From contig CP053450.1 in assembly GCA_013285505.1 (NCBI GenBank), forward strand, positions 604,796-668,795: DNA of 64,000 bases, written 5' to 3'. The notes beneath the pieces were generated by a model. The model was given only the letters and a program-made list of their open reading frames with translations, was not told the DNA's origin and made no database searches. Each line of letters starts with the position of its first letter. The first letter of the stretch is position 1. Shown here piece after piece: positions 48,693-58,019 of this stretch. Source of the stretch: Planctomycetota bacterium (GTDB lineage Bacteria; Planctomycetota; Phycisphaerae; Phycisphaerales; UBA1924). A program made the translations under genes and the position numbers.

Positions 48693-49082
48693 GTGTCACC
48701 GACGCACGACGACAACCTGAGCATGCGTGAGCGGCAGATCATGGACGCCGCGTACCGGCTCGAGAGCGCCACGGTCGCAGAGATCCGCGCGGAGTTGCCC
48801 GAGCCCCCGACGCTCAACGCGGTGCGGACGATGCTCGGCCATCTGACGGACAAGGGGCTCCTCCGCAAGTCGTTCCGGGGCAGGGCCGCGGTCTACCGGC
48901 CGGCGCTCTCCAAGGCCCGCGCACGGCGTGAGGCACTCCAGCGCGTGCTCGACATCTTCCATCGCGGCTCGATGGCGTCGGCGCTCGCGGTGCATCTCTC
49001 CGACGACCGTGCGGGGCTGTCGCGGGAAGAGATCGAAGAGATCAAGTTGTTGATAGAGAAGTACGAGAGGGACAAGGCATGA
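48693..49082 (+). CDS. BlaI/MecI-family transcriptional repressor
   Basis: 129 residues. Winged helix (about 10-80; LSMRERQIMDAAYRLESATVAEI, LNAVRTMLGHLTDKGLLRKSF, AAVYRPA) followed by a dimerisation helix pair (about 85-128; ALQRVLDIFHRG, LSREEIEEIKLLIEKYERDKA). These are standard BlaI/MecI features. GTG start with GGAGAGG upstream. The stop overlaps the ATG of the BlaR1-like gene (ATGA), so sensor and repressor are coupled. No beta-lactamase gene is nearby, so the regulon is probably other than resistance. Confidence 0.9.
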   Translation: MSPTHDDNLSMRERQIMDAAYRLESATVAEIRAELPEPPTLNAVRTMLGHLTDKGLLRKSFRGRAAVYRPALSKARARREALQRVLDIFHRGSMASALAVHLSDDRAGLSREEIEEIKLLIEKYERDKA

Positions 49083-50089
49083 CCTATTTGGATTGCATCC
49101 ATGTGTTGCGGACGATGCTCCCGAACCTCATCGGGTTGCTGTTCATGATGGGCTTGCTCGGCGCGGGGGTGATCGCCGTGCGGACCAGCCCGAAGGAGCA
49201 GCCGGTGGATCGGCACTTCGTGCTCTTCCTCAGCGTCTGCGGCGTGGGTGCGGTGTTTCTCATCGGCCTGCTGGTCCGGCTGTTGCCGAATGTGCAGCCG
49301 GTCGGCGAGCTGATCACGGCCGAGCCGGTCGTGCTGATTCTCGCCGCGGCGTGGGCGCTGGGCCTGGCGGTGCTTCTCCTCCGGCTGACCTACGGCTGGG
49401 TCGTGCTGCAGGGGATGTGGCTCTTTGCGCCGCGAGTCCGCGAGGGCGATCCTGTGTGGCCCGTGCTCCAGGCGTGCGCGCGGCACGTGGGCCTGCGTCG
49501 GCTGCCGCGGGTGGCGTTCTCGCGGCGGTGCAGATCGCCTCTGGCCTTCGGCGTGGGGAACCCGTGCGTCCTCCTGCCCGCTTCGCTGCGCGACCGTCCC
49601 GAGCACGAGTTGCGTGATGTGGTGACGCACGAGTTTGCCCACGTGTGCCGCCGCGATTGTGGCGCTCAGCTCTTGGTGCAGATTGTCGGGTCGCTCTTGT
49701 GGTGGAATCCGCTGTACTGGATGGCGGCCGCCGACCTCCGCCTGCTGCGGGAAATGGTGTGCGATCAGATCGTGGTCTCGGGCAACGCCCGTCCAGACCG
49801 GTACGCGGCACTGCTCGTTCGGTTTGCCGAGCGGGCGTTGTTGCCGTTCGGGCCGGCGTTTGCTGCGGTGCGCATGGCCGAGCGCGGCAGCCTGCACGCC
49901 CGTATCGACTGGCTCCTCAGCGAACACACCGGCTACCGGGCGCGGATCCCCCGCATACTGCCCACGTCGATGACCAGCGGCGAGACCCTGGCGTTCCTGC
50001 TCTTTGCGGTGTTTCTGCTCGCCGGTCTCGACGCGATGAGTATATCGTTCCTCCAGGAATTGCTGGGTGGGTCGCCGATGGCGTACTGA
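49079..50089 (+). CDS. BlaR1/MecR1-type M56 membrane metalloprotease
   Basis: 336 residues. Four membrane segments (about 14-34, 48-68, 79-100, 303-322) and a cytosolic zinc-protease domain with VVTHEFAHVCRRDCG (HExxH; about residues 183-187) and LREMVCDQIVVSG carrying the third ligand region. This is the M56 protease that cleaves the paired repressor after a membrane signal. The C-terminal penicillin-binding sensor of BlaR1 is absent, so a beta-lactam trigger is unlikely. Translationally coupled to the repressor gene. Confidence 0.88.
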   Translation: MTYLDCIHVLRTMLPNLIGLLFMMGLLGAGVIAVRTSPKEQPVDRHFVLFLSVCGVGAVFLIGLLVRLLPNVQPVGELITAEPVVLILAAAWALGLAVLLLRLTYGWVVLQGMWLFAPRVREGDPVWPVLQACARHVGLRRLPRVAFSRRCRSPLAFGVGNPCVLLPASLRDRPEHELRDVVTHEFAHVCRRDCGAQLLVQIVGSLLWWNPLYWMAAADLRLLREMVCDQIVVSGNARPDRYAALLVRFAERALLPFGPAFAAVRMAERGSLHARIDWLLSEHTGYRARIPRILPTSMTSGETLAFLLFAVFLLAGLDAMSISFLQELLGGSPMAY

Positions 50090-50153
50090 CCGGAAGGCGC
50101 GGCTGGCTGGGCCGTGCCGCCAGTGGAACTTGTCGTGCGACGAGGATGGGCAC

Positions 50154-51068
50154 ATGGGTGCGTGGGGACCGGGCATTTTCAGCGACGATCTCGCTTGCGA
50201 TCTCCGTGAGGAGTTTCGGGAGCTCATCGCGGAGGGCCACTCGCCGCGACAGGCGACCGAGAGGCTTCGATCCGACTACATTGATGTTGAAGACCTCCCG
50301 GACCAGCGCAGTGTGTTCTGTCTTGCACTTGCTGCGACGCAATGGAAGCTCGGACGTCTGCTCGATGATGTTCGGGACGAGGCCCTCCGGCTCATCGACT
50401 CGGGCGAGGCCCTTGAGCTGTGGAAGTCCTCACTCATCGATGAGGAGGATGTGCGATCGGTCAGACGACGCCAAACAGCGCTGGAGAAGCTCCGCGAGCA
50501 ACTCCTCAAGCCCCAGCCCGGGCCCAAGCAGATCCGTCTCCCCTTCGCCAGCCGGACTGAGTGGGAGATCGGACACGCCGTCGCCTACCGCCTCGGCTCC
50601 GGTCGGCACATCGTGTTCCGCGTCATCGGCATGGACGAGGGCCGACGCCATCGGCACGCGATCGTCGACATCGCGGACTGGATCGGCGATGAGCCGCCCG
50701 TCCGGAAGGAGATCGAGGGGCTTTCTCGTCTACCGTCGGTTCTCTTTGCGGTCACCCCGCGTACTCCCGGTAAACATCCGCCGGCATTGACCCATGCTCT
50801 GAAGAGCACGCCGGAGAACAAGCGACTGGCTGTGATCGAGAACTTCCGAGAGAACCCGTGGATGTTCGCGGGAGGGCGCAGCGGCCCCCCGGAATCGGAC
50901 GGTGTGTTCGAGCTGTTCGAGGACAGACCCAACGAGATGCCAACTGACCGGACCCGGGTCATCGCGACAGATCTGCCGGTAGCACAAGCGGAGTGCGAGG
51001 GTGCTGAAGTCTTCGGCGGATGGTCGCTGCTGGATGAATTCCTCGAGATCAGTTTCGAACTCCGCTGA
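50154..51068 (+). CDS. DUF4259-like protein
   Basis: 304 residues. It begins MGAWGPGIFSDDLACDLREE, the hallmark start of DUF4259, a family of unknown role. Residues about 100-125 are a charged helix (RRRQTALEKLREQLL), and the rest (about 130-300) is a mixed alpha/beta region (HAVAYRLGSGRHIVFRVIG, DEFLEISFELR) not recognised. 64 bases after the BlaR1-like gene on the same strand. No signal peptide. It could be a target of the BlaI switch, but that is only a positional inference. Confidence 0.65.
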   Translation: MGAWGPGIFSDDLACDLREEFRELIAEGHSPRQATERLRSDYIDVEDLPDQRSVFCLALAATQWKLGRLLDDVRDEALRLIDSGEALELWKSSLIDEEDVRSVRRRQTALEKLREQLLKPQPGPKQIRLPFASRTEWEIGHAVAYRLGSGRHIVFRVIGMDEGRRHRHAIVDIADWIGDEPPVRKEIEGLSRLPSVLFAVTPRTPGKHPPALTHALKSTPENKRLAVIENFRENPWMFAGGRSGPPESDGVFELFEDRPNEMPTDRTRVIATDLPVAQAECEGAEVFGGWSLLDEFLEISFELR

Positions 51069-51146
51069 TCTCCTCCCACGTCAAGCCTTCTCCATATGTG
51101 GTTCGAGCCCGCCGCAGCTCGCGGCGGAGGCGACACGCAGCCGCCA

Positions 51147-51152
51147 TACCAT
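51147..51152 (+). promoter_or_regulatory. TACCAT -10 element before mtfA
   Basis: TACCAT overlaps an ATG at 51151 and lies 10 bases before ATG 51163, which favours the second ATG as the start of mtfA. Confidence 0.4.
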
Positions 51153-51162
51153 GCGCTTCGCC

Positions 51163-51931
51163 ATGCTCCGCTTCCTCCGCAACCGTCGCCGCAATCGCCT
51201 CCGCGCCACCCCGCTCCCCGACGCGTGGTGGACGATCATCGACCGCCGCGTTCCGCTGATCGCCTCGTTCCCCGAAGCCGCGCGCCGCGAACTCGGCGGC
51301 ATCGTCCAGATCCTCCTCCGAGAGAAGCAGTTCCTCGGCGCCGGCGGGCTCGAGATGACCGACGAGATCCGCGTCACCATCGCGGCACAGGCCGCGGTGC
51401 TGCTGCTCGGGCGCGAGACCGACTACTACCCCACGCTCAAGACGATCTACGTCTACCCGCGGGCCTACGCGTCGAACATCACCCGCCGCAACCCCGACGG
51501 CACCGTGACCGAGGGCCTGCAGCCCCGTCTCGGCGAGTCGTGGCATCGCGGCGGGCTCGTGCTGTCGTGGGACGATGTCGTCCGCGGCGCCGCCGAAGCG
51601 CACGACGGGCGCAACGTCACGCTGCACGAGTTCGCCCACCAGCTCGACGGCGAGTGGGGGGGCATGGAGGGGCGCGCCCGCGCTGCCCCGCGGCGCGAGC
51701 TATCGCGACTGGGCGCGGGTGCTGGGGCGCGAGTACACCGAGCTGATCGCCGAACTGCACCGGGGTCACCACACGCTGCTCGATCCGTACGGCGCGACCA
51801 ACCCGGCCGAGTTCTTCGCGGTGGCGACCGAGTTGTTCTTCGAGCGGCCGCGGGCGATGCTCGAGCATCATCCGGAGCTCTACGAGCAGCTCGCGACGTT
51901 CTACGCCCAAGACCCCGCGGGCGGGGCGTGA
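51163..51931 (+). CDS. mtfA: MtfA-family zinc peptidase (one indel)
   Basis: 255 residues after repair. MtfA fold: LPDAWWTIIDRRVPLIASFPE, EMTDEIRVTIAAQAAVLLLG, IYVYPRAY, VTLHEFAHQLDGE (HExxH zinc site), GASYRDWARVLGREY and NPAEFFAVATELFFERP (third ligand Glu region). In E. coli MtfA is an aminopeptidase that also binds the Mlc repressor. The frame shifts in the G run at 51656-51662; one G fewer gives the family-like GAPALPRGASYRDW. The MLRFLRNRRRN start fits the TACCAT box better than ATG 51151. Confidence 0.85.
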
Positions 51932-51938
51932 GCCGGCG

Positions 51939-54857
51939 CTAGCGGGCCAGCACGTCGACGCCCTTGGTCAGCCGCCCGGGCCCGTCGGCCTCGGCGATCG
52001 AGACGATCACGCGTTCGCCCCCCAGCGCTGCCGCGGCCTTGGGGAAGGGGAAGTAGCGGACAGCCGACTGCCCCGGTTCCAGCGAGCCGATGCTCGCCCG
52101 CACCCGCGGCATGCCGGGCCCGAAGGCGAAGGCGTCGAAGCTGCGGGTGGTCTGGCCGGTGTTGGTGACGGTCGCCTCGACGATGAGGTCCGCGTCCGGT
52201 CCTGCCGCGGGCTTGCGGTAGGCGATCTCCATCTCGACCCCGTCGAGCGAGATCTCGCCCGGCACGCTCGCCCGCACCCAGCCGTACTCGCGCTCGGCGA
52301 CGAGATCGGTATCGAAGACGATGTCGATCGGTCCGGCCTCGATGGCGCGGGAGAACGACACGGTCACCGGCACCCGCACGGTCTCGCCCGGGGCCACATC
52401 GAACGTGATCGACCGGGGCGTGATCTCCCAGGACCGATCGCGGGATCGCGAAGCCGCGTCGTAGCCGCCGGGCTCGGTGATGATGAGCCTGCCCGAGGCG
52501 GGGATGTCCCACGGGTTGGAGATCAGGACCTCGTAGGTCTGCTCTCCGGCGACCGATTGGATGATGGCCGGGTCGAACGAGAGCGACGACTGGAAACGCA
52601 CGAGTTCGGTGTCGATGCCCTCGATGTACACCGGCTCGGCCGAGAGCGGGATGTCGTGGGTCTGGTGGGTACCGTCGTCGTCGGTCTCCGGCCCGATCGT
52701 GTGCCGGTTGCCGAAGATGTCGGTCAGGGTGACGGGTGCATCGCCGAGAGCCGCCCGCAGCCACGCGCGATCGGCGGGGGCGTCCTCGCGCCAGGCGATC
52801 AGCAGGCCGCCGCGGTCGGAGTCGCCGTCGATGGGGGCGAAGATGAGGCAACGCAACCCCCGCCCGACGCGCCACTCTCCCGCGAAGACACGGTCCCGGA
52901 GCTGGTCTGCGATCGTCCGCCACGCCGCGGCGGCGGCCGTGGGCTGCGCGGTCGCGCGGCCGCCCGCCGCCGACGCCCAGGGCTCGGCGATCGCGGCATC
53001 GAACGCGGGGGCCTGGGGGCCGCCGGACTGTGTGCCCCAGAGCCGGGCGGCCCGCCTGACGAGTTCCGCGGCGACATCCCGTTCGGTGTGGTGCGTCGAG
53101 GCGAGCGGCTCGAGCACATACTCGACGGCGACCCCGGCGGTCTCTCGCCAGGCGGTGGTCGCGTCGGCCATCGGTGCGGTCGCGGTCCACGGCGGCATCA
53201 GCACGCTCGCGGCGTTGATGCCGGTCTGTGCAGCGGCGTCCGCCGGGAGGTCGATCCGCCATCCGCCCGCGATCTCGACGCCGGGGATGAGGCGTGCCAG
53301 CTGCGCGCGCAGACCCGCGAGAAGGGCGCTGGGCGCTGGCGTGATCGTGGATCGCCTCGCTCCCGCTCGCGCCGATCTGCCAGCGGGTGGCGCTGGTGCC
53401 CAGGCGGTCCGCGGCGTTGCTGAGGTAGGGCGACCAGACGGCCGCGTCGAGCCGCCAGCACGTCGAGCACGTCATCGGGGGCGCAGCCGGAGCGGCCGGG
53501 CCAGCTCGTCGGGCGCGAAGGGGAGCGACAGCCGCGGCTCGATCCACGCGGCGCGGAGCCGCGGTGATGATCGCCCGCAGCCGGTCGACGTGGGCGGTCA
53601 CGTCCTGCTCGCGCAGGCCGCGCTCCCAGACCGGCAGCGTGACGTGATCGACGCCGAGGGCCAGCAGCCGCGCGCGATTGCCTCCGGTTCTCCCTGCGGC
53701 AGCGTGGTGAGCTGGATGCCGAGACTCCCGCGGGGGACGAACGAGGCCTGGGTGGATTCGCCGTCGAAGCCGGGCCCGGACCGGTAGCGCGCCCGGCGGT
53801 CCTCCGGAGTCTCGAGCCACGCAAACTCGCACGAGCGATGGGCGACGACGACGCCGGCGGAAGCAAGCTCGACCTCCGCGCGGAACCAGCCCAGCTCGGG
53901 GAGCTCGGGCGTCCACCTCCAGGATGCGCGCCCGGTGCGGATCTTCCGTGTCGATTCCGCGACGAGGGCGCGGCGGGCGTCGTAAACGCGGGTGGTGGCG
54001 ACGAGCTCTTCGGCGGCCAGGTCGCGCATGTCGGTGGTCAGTGTCGGGACTTCCGGGCGGGCGACGATGTTGAGCGGCGAGGTGGTCGTCAGACGGAGCT
54101 GCGGCACCTGCGTGACCACCACATCATCAAACCACGCCGCACCGTCAAAGTCCTGCGCCCAGACCTGGTGGTTGAGGAGGCTCTCGCGACGGAACTCCTG
54201 GGGTTGGACGACCTCGAGGTCGATCTGCAGGTACGCGGCATCGGCGAACTCACCGGGCAGAACGACCTCGATGGGCTGCCACTCGGTGTCGAGCTCCTCG
54301 ACGATGGTCTGGCGCTGGCTGCCGGGGATGGCCCGGCCCTCGCGGTCGAGCGCGCACAACCAGCCGCGGGCGGGCATTGACGAGTCCCTCGGTCCGCACC
54401 AGTGCGCGGATGGCGTACTCGCCCTTGGGGAAGATGGGCAACTCGCCCGGCTTGAGCCGCAGGCTGGAACTGCCGCCCTCGACATCGCACCGGAGCGAGC
54501 CCTCGCCGGTCGCCGCGACGGTGTAGTCGAGGCGGGCGAGGTTCCAGATCGGGAAGCTCGGCCTGTCGCGCGGGACGAGCGGGTCGTGCTGCGCGCGCAG
54601 CCAACCGGCGGGCACGTCGAGCGAGTTGGTGCGCTGTTCCTCGAAGTCGAACACCCGCACGGTGCGGCGGGCGGCCTGGGGTCGGGCGCGAGGAAGACGG
54701 ATCGGCGTCCGGCTGGTCGTCGGTCAGGGCTTCGGGCTGGGCCTGCCCGGTGTCGCGATCGGGGATCGTGACCGTCTGGGCCCGTGCGGGCAGTCCCGTC
54801 ATTGCGAGCAAGACCGCGCCGGCGAGCCGCAGTGGACAGGATGTGGGGCCTCGGCAT
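51939..54857 (-). CDS. large secreted protein, glycoside-hydrolase-like (many indels)
   Basis: About 975 residues when fragments in three frames are joined. Signal peptide (RLAGAVLLAMTGLPARAQ), a beta-sandwich resembling a carbohydrate-binding module (about 50-260; DGAAWFDDVVVTQVPQL at its end), an Ig-like segment (ATTRVYDARRALVAESTRK), a TIM-barrel-like middle (LLALGVDHVTLPVWERGLREQ, VWSPYLSNAADRLG), and beta-rich C-terminal domains with EATVTNTGQTTRS. At least eight breaks (about 54820, 54687, 54372, 53680, 53565 and several between 53490 and 53210). Five of the first were checked and fit lost CG units. It looks like a secreted carbohydrate-acting or binding protein, but no GH family was matched. 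GTG 54863 is an alternative start. Confidence 0.6.
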
Positions 54858-54942
54858 CTCCACAGGGTCTCTATCGGTTGGCGGCGCGGAGGGGCTTGAC
54901 GGGGCGTGCCCGGCGGCCGGGTCGGTCGGCTGGCGGGCTGTC

Positions 54943-55395
54943 CTAGAGGCCCTCGGCCCACCGTGCGTCCCGATCGCCGAGGCGGAGGGTGCCCGGCTCG
55001 CCGGCGTGGCCGGGGACCGTGGGTAGGCCGTCGAGCAGACGGTCGATGCTCTGGTCCTCGGCGTACAGCTTGCGGAAGCTCGCCAGCGTGGTCCGGCCGC
55101 GGGGCGGGGTGTGCGTCAGATCGGGTGCTGCGGAGTCGGGTGAGTCTGTGCCGCCGGCGAGTGGGAGGGGCCCGGGGTCCGGCGTCGGTCCGGGGCCGCT
55201 CGGGGCGGCCAGACGGATGGTCAAGGCTGCGAGCAGGCCGAGGGCCCCGACGCCGAGAGCCGAGCGGGTCACGATGGTCCGGGTCCTTCGGGCGCGGACG
55301 CCGGCGAGGAAGGCCTCGGGCGCAGGGGCGGCGAGCCGGGGCCGCAGATCCGCGAGCTGAGACTCGATCGGGTTGTGGTCATCCGGTGATGGCAT
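54943..55395 (-). CDS. single-pass membrane protein, probable anti-sigma factor
   Basis: 150 residues. Short cytosolic part (MPSPDDHNPIESQLADLRPRL, about 1-42), one membrane helix (about 45-66; SALGVGALGLLAALTIRLAA), then a Pro/Gly/Asp-rich outer part with FRKLYAEDQSIDRLLDGLP. The start overlaps the sigma-factor stop by 17 bases, the usual sign of a sigma/anti-sigma pair. No zinc-binding HxxxCxxC motif, so it is not a ZAS-type anti-sigma; the role is inferred from position and topology. Confidence 0.6.
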   Translation of the reverse strand: MPSPDDHNPIESQLADLRPRLAAPAPEAFLAGVRARRTRTIVTRSALGVGALGLLAALTIRLAAPSGPGPTPDPGPLPLAGGTDSPDSAAPDLTHTPPRGRTTLASFRKLYAEDQSIDRLLDGLPTVPGHAGEPGTLRLGDRDARWAEGL

Positions 55396-56016
55396 GGCGT
55401 GGGGCTCCGGTGGGCTCGGCGGCGGGGTTTGGTTCGCGGGATGCGTGCCGGTTGGCGGCCGGGGGGTCGGGCGCGGCGTCACGGTGCGGGGCCGTTGGCG
55501 ACAGGATATCGCGAAGCCGCTGCATCGCGGCGTGGTTTCGGCTGGCGATCGTTCCCCGGGGCACGCCGAGGGCGGCGGCGGTCTGGTCCACGGTGAGTCC
55601 CGCGACGTGGCGGAGGTAGGCGACCTCGCGCTGTCGCCGGGGCAGGCCGGCCAGAGCCGTCGCGAGGTCGGGGTGTGGGTCGGGGTGGGTGGTGGCGAGG
55701 TGCGCGCGCGCCGGCGGCTGCGTCCCGACGGGCGGCGCGGTTGACGGTGCGGATCTGGTTGAGCGACTCGTGCCGCACGGGCGCGGGCGAGCCAAGGGCG
55801 GACCTCGACGACGCGGCGGACGGACCGGCGGTCGAGCGAGAGCACGCGGCAGAAGACCGACTGCACGACATCGTCGGCCAGTGATCCGCCGCGGCGGCCG
55901 AGGACTGTCGCGCATACGCCGCCATCCACCCGGCGTGGCGTGACCACAGCTCCCGGGCGGACGGCTCGTGACCCGCGTGGGTCCGGGCGCAGCAGGGTTT
56001 GGTCGTCGGCGGGCAT
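55379..56016 (-). CDS. ECF-type RNA polymerase sigma factor (several indels)
   Basis: Fragments in three frames join into one sigma-70-family protein of about 210 residues. MPADDQTLL, RELWSRHAGWMAAYA and GGSLADDVVQSVFCRVLS form region 2; ESLNQIRTVNRAARRDA is the linker; LAGLPRRQREVAYLRHVAGL with DQTAAALGVPRGTIASRN is region 4 (HTH). At least four indels lie between about 55690 and 55960. The gene lies 8 bases downstream of the exported-protein gene and overlaps the anti-sigma gene, so the three form one operon. Confidence 0.78.
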
Positions 56017-56024
56017 CCTGGGGG

Positions 56025-57132
56025 TTACCGATCGGCACCGGTGTCGGTTGCGTCCGGCTCGTGGTGCTCGTAGGAGGTCAGTGCTGCGAGCGTTTCTTCG
56101 AGCATGGCCTGGCCCTTGAGATCGCTGGACCGGGCCCGTCCGAACGCGGGGGCGAAGGCCTTGCCCAGTTCGCCGAAACCGCCGACACCCACCACGGCGC
56201 CCAGCTCGTCCATCTTGGCGACGGCGTCGGGCTCGTCCCAGGCGTCGAGGGAGCGGCGGAAGAACTCGAGCATCCGTTCGGCCTCGGCGAAAAACTCGGG
56301 GCCGCTCATGTTGTCGAGCTTGCGGATGGACTGCGCCGATGTGTTCTCGCTGAGGAAGCCCATCTCCTTGAGCTTCGTGCCGGCGTGGCCGTCGGGGAAG
56401 GTCTTGGCGAGCCAGCCGAGGGAGACGACCGCCTCCATCTTGACGCTCTCTCGGATCTTGAAGGGATCGCCGTCGTCGAACCGCTCCAGACTCTCGATGA
56501 GCGCGTCGCGTCCGGCATCGGTGAGCTGGCCGGACTCGATGGCTTCCATGACGGCGGTCCGCGCAAGGCTGGTGATGGCGATGCTCACGAGGCTGGTGAT
56601 CAGTACCGGCTCTCGGTTGCTGAGCTGGCGGCTCATGTTGAAGATGGTGGCGAGGCGTTCGGCGGCCTTGTCGTGGTTGCCCGCGGCCAGGTGGCGTCGG
56701 GCGTCGGCCTCGAGCACGCGGGCGAAGCTGCGGAGCTTTCCGAGGTGCGGGAGCAGTGCCGCCCAGCCCTGCTGGTACTGCACGCCGAAGTCGCACACGG
56801 CGAGCTGCGACGCCCAGCCGAGGTTGTCGAGGGTCTCCTGCGCGTCGGCCATGGCCTGTTCGGCCTCTTCCGGCGTCTGGCCGTAGATCTCGTCGTCGTC
56901 GGGGTCGGCGTTGAAGTGGACGTAGGCGTGGAGCATGCTGTCGGGGGCGGTGAGGAGGTGCTGGTAGTAGACGAGCGCTGCGTTGGTCGGGGCGAGTTCG
57001 TCGAGCAAGGCCGCGGCCTCGACGGCCCCCAGCCCGGGGCCGGGCTCGGGGAGGGTCTGGCCGAGTGTTGCGGAGGTGCCCACGAGCCGCCATCAGCAGG
57101 GCGGGGAGGGTGGTGCGTCGGGTTCTGGTCAT
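56025..57132 (-). CDS. exported protein of unknown function (one indel)
   Basis: 369 residues after repair. Signal peptide (MTRTRRTTLPALLMAA..., cut near GQTLP), then an all-helical mature protein: VEAAALLDELAPTNAALVYYQ, GKLRSFARVLEADARRHLAAGN, NMSRQLSNREPVLITSLVSIA. The pattern resembles helical repeat proteins of unknown role common in Planctomycetes. The break near 57082 is fixed by one restored GC. First gene of the operon with the sigma factor, 8 bases apart. It may be a target of that sigma factor, but no test is visible here. Confidence 0.65.
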
Positions 57133-57292
57133 CGGTGTGCTCCGTGAAGGTGGATGATTCGGGGGAGGCCGCGGGTTGGTACGGCGTGTCGGGCCGCGCC
57201 GTGGTGCCGGCCCACGAGCAGGACACCGCCGATCGTCGATTGTTTCGAGAGATTTCAGGTACCCTGCGACTTCCCGATGGAGACCCGCGTTC

Positions 57293-57946
57293 ATGGCCAA
57301 GCCCCCAGACCACATCCCGCTCGAGCCGTACGACCCGGGGTTGCCCTCCGAGCAGGCTGCGGAGCGGTTCTACGAGACCATGAAGCGTCGGCGGACGGTG
57401 CGGATGTTCAGCGACCGGCCGGTGCCGATTGAGACGATCGAGTGGGTGGTGCGTGCGGCGGGCACGGCCCCGAGCGGTGCCAACAAGCAGCCGTGGCGGT
57501 TTGTGGTGGTGGGTGATCCGGCGATGAAGCGGAAGATCCGCGAGGCGGCCGAGGAGGAGGAGCGGGAGTTCTACACCCGCCGCGCCCCGGCCGAGTGGCT
57601 CGCCGACCTCGCGCCCTTTGGCACCGACGAGGAGAAGGACTTTCTCGAGATCGCCCCGTGGTTGGTGATCGTGTTCAAGATGATGAAGACCGACGAGGGC
57701 GGGCAGGTGTATTACGTCAACGAGAGCGTGGGCATCGCGACCGGCATGCTGCTGGCTGCGGCGCACCACGCGGGGCTGGCGACACTCACGCACACACCGA
57801 GCCCGATGGGGTTTTTGAGCAAGGTGCTGGAGAGGCCGGCGCACGAGCGGCCGTATCTGCTGATCCCGATGGGGTATCCGGCGGAGGATTCGGTGGTGCC
57901 GGACATTCAGCGGAAGCCGTTGGGGGAGATCATGGTGCGGGTGTGA
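57293..57946 (+). CDS. nitroreductase-fold flavoprotein, iodotyrosine-deiodinase-like
   Basis: 217 residues, unbroken. FMN-binding nitroreductase fold: [90 protein letters not shown] and [14 protein letters not shown]. It follows the iodotyrosine deiodinase (IYD) subfamily closely, including the active-site lid with Glu, Tyr and a later Lys ([10 protein letters not shown]) that in IYD hold the halotyrosine zwitterion. So reductive dehalogenation of halotyrosine or a related phenol is likely. ATG chosen at MAKPPDH. A TACCCT box at 57260 is a possible -10. Confidence 0.85.
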   Translation: MAKPPDHIPLEPYDPGLPSEQAAERFYETMKRRRTVRMFSDRPVPIETIEWVVRAAGTAPSGANKQPWRFVVVGDPAMKRKIREAAEEEEREFYTRRAPAEWLADLAPFGTDEEKDFLEIAPWLVIVFKMMKTDEGGQVYYVNESVGIATGMLLAAAHHAGLATLTHTPSPMGFLSKVLERPAHERPYLLIPMGYPAEDSVVPDIQRKPLGEIMVRV

Positions 57947-58019
57947 GAGGAGGGATGAAGCCTGTCCCGTCGGATCTCGCGCACCCGCGAGTAAATCGGC
58001 CCGAGATGCAGTTGCGGGA

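Noticed and set aside
54943..57315. 790-codon minus-strand open frame as one gene
   Set aside because: It strings together pieces of three real genes (exported protein, sigma, anti-sigma), most of it in the wrong frame. Separate starts and stops fit better.
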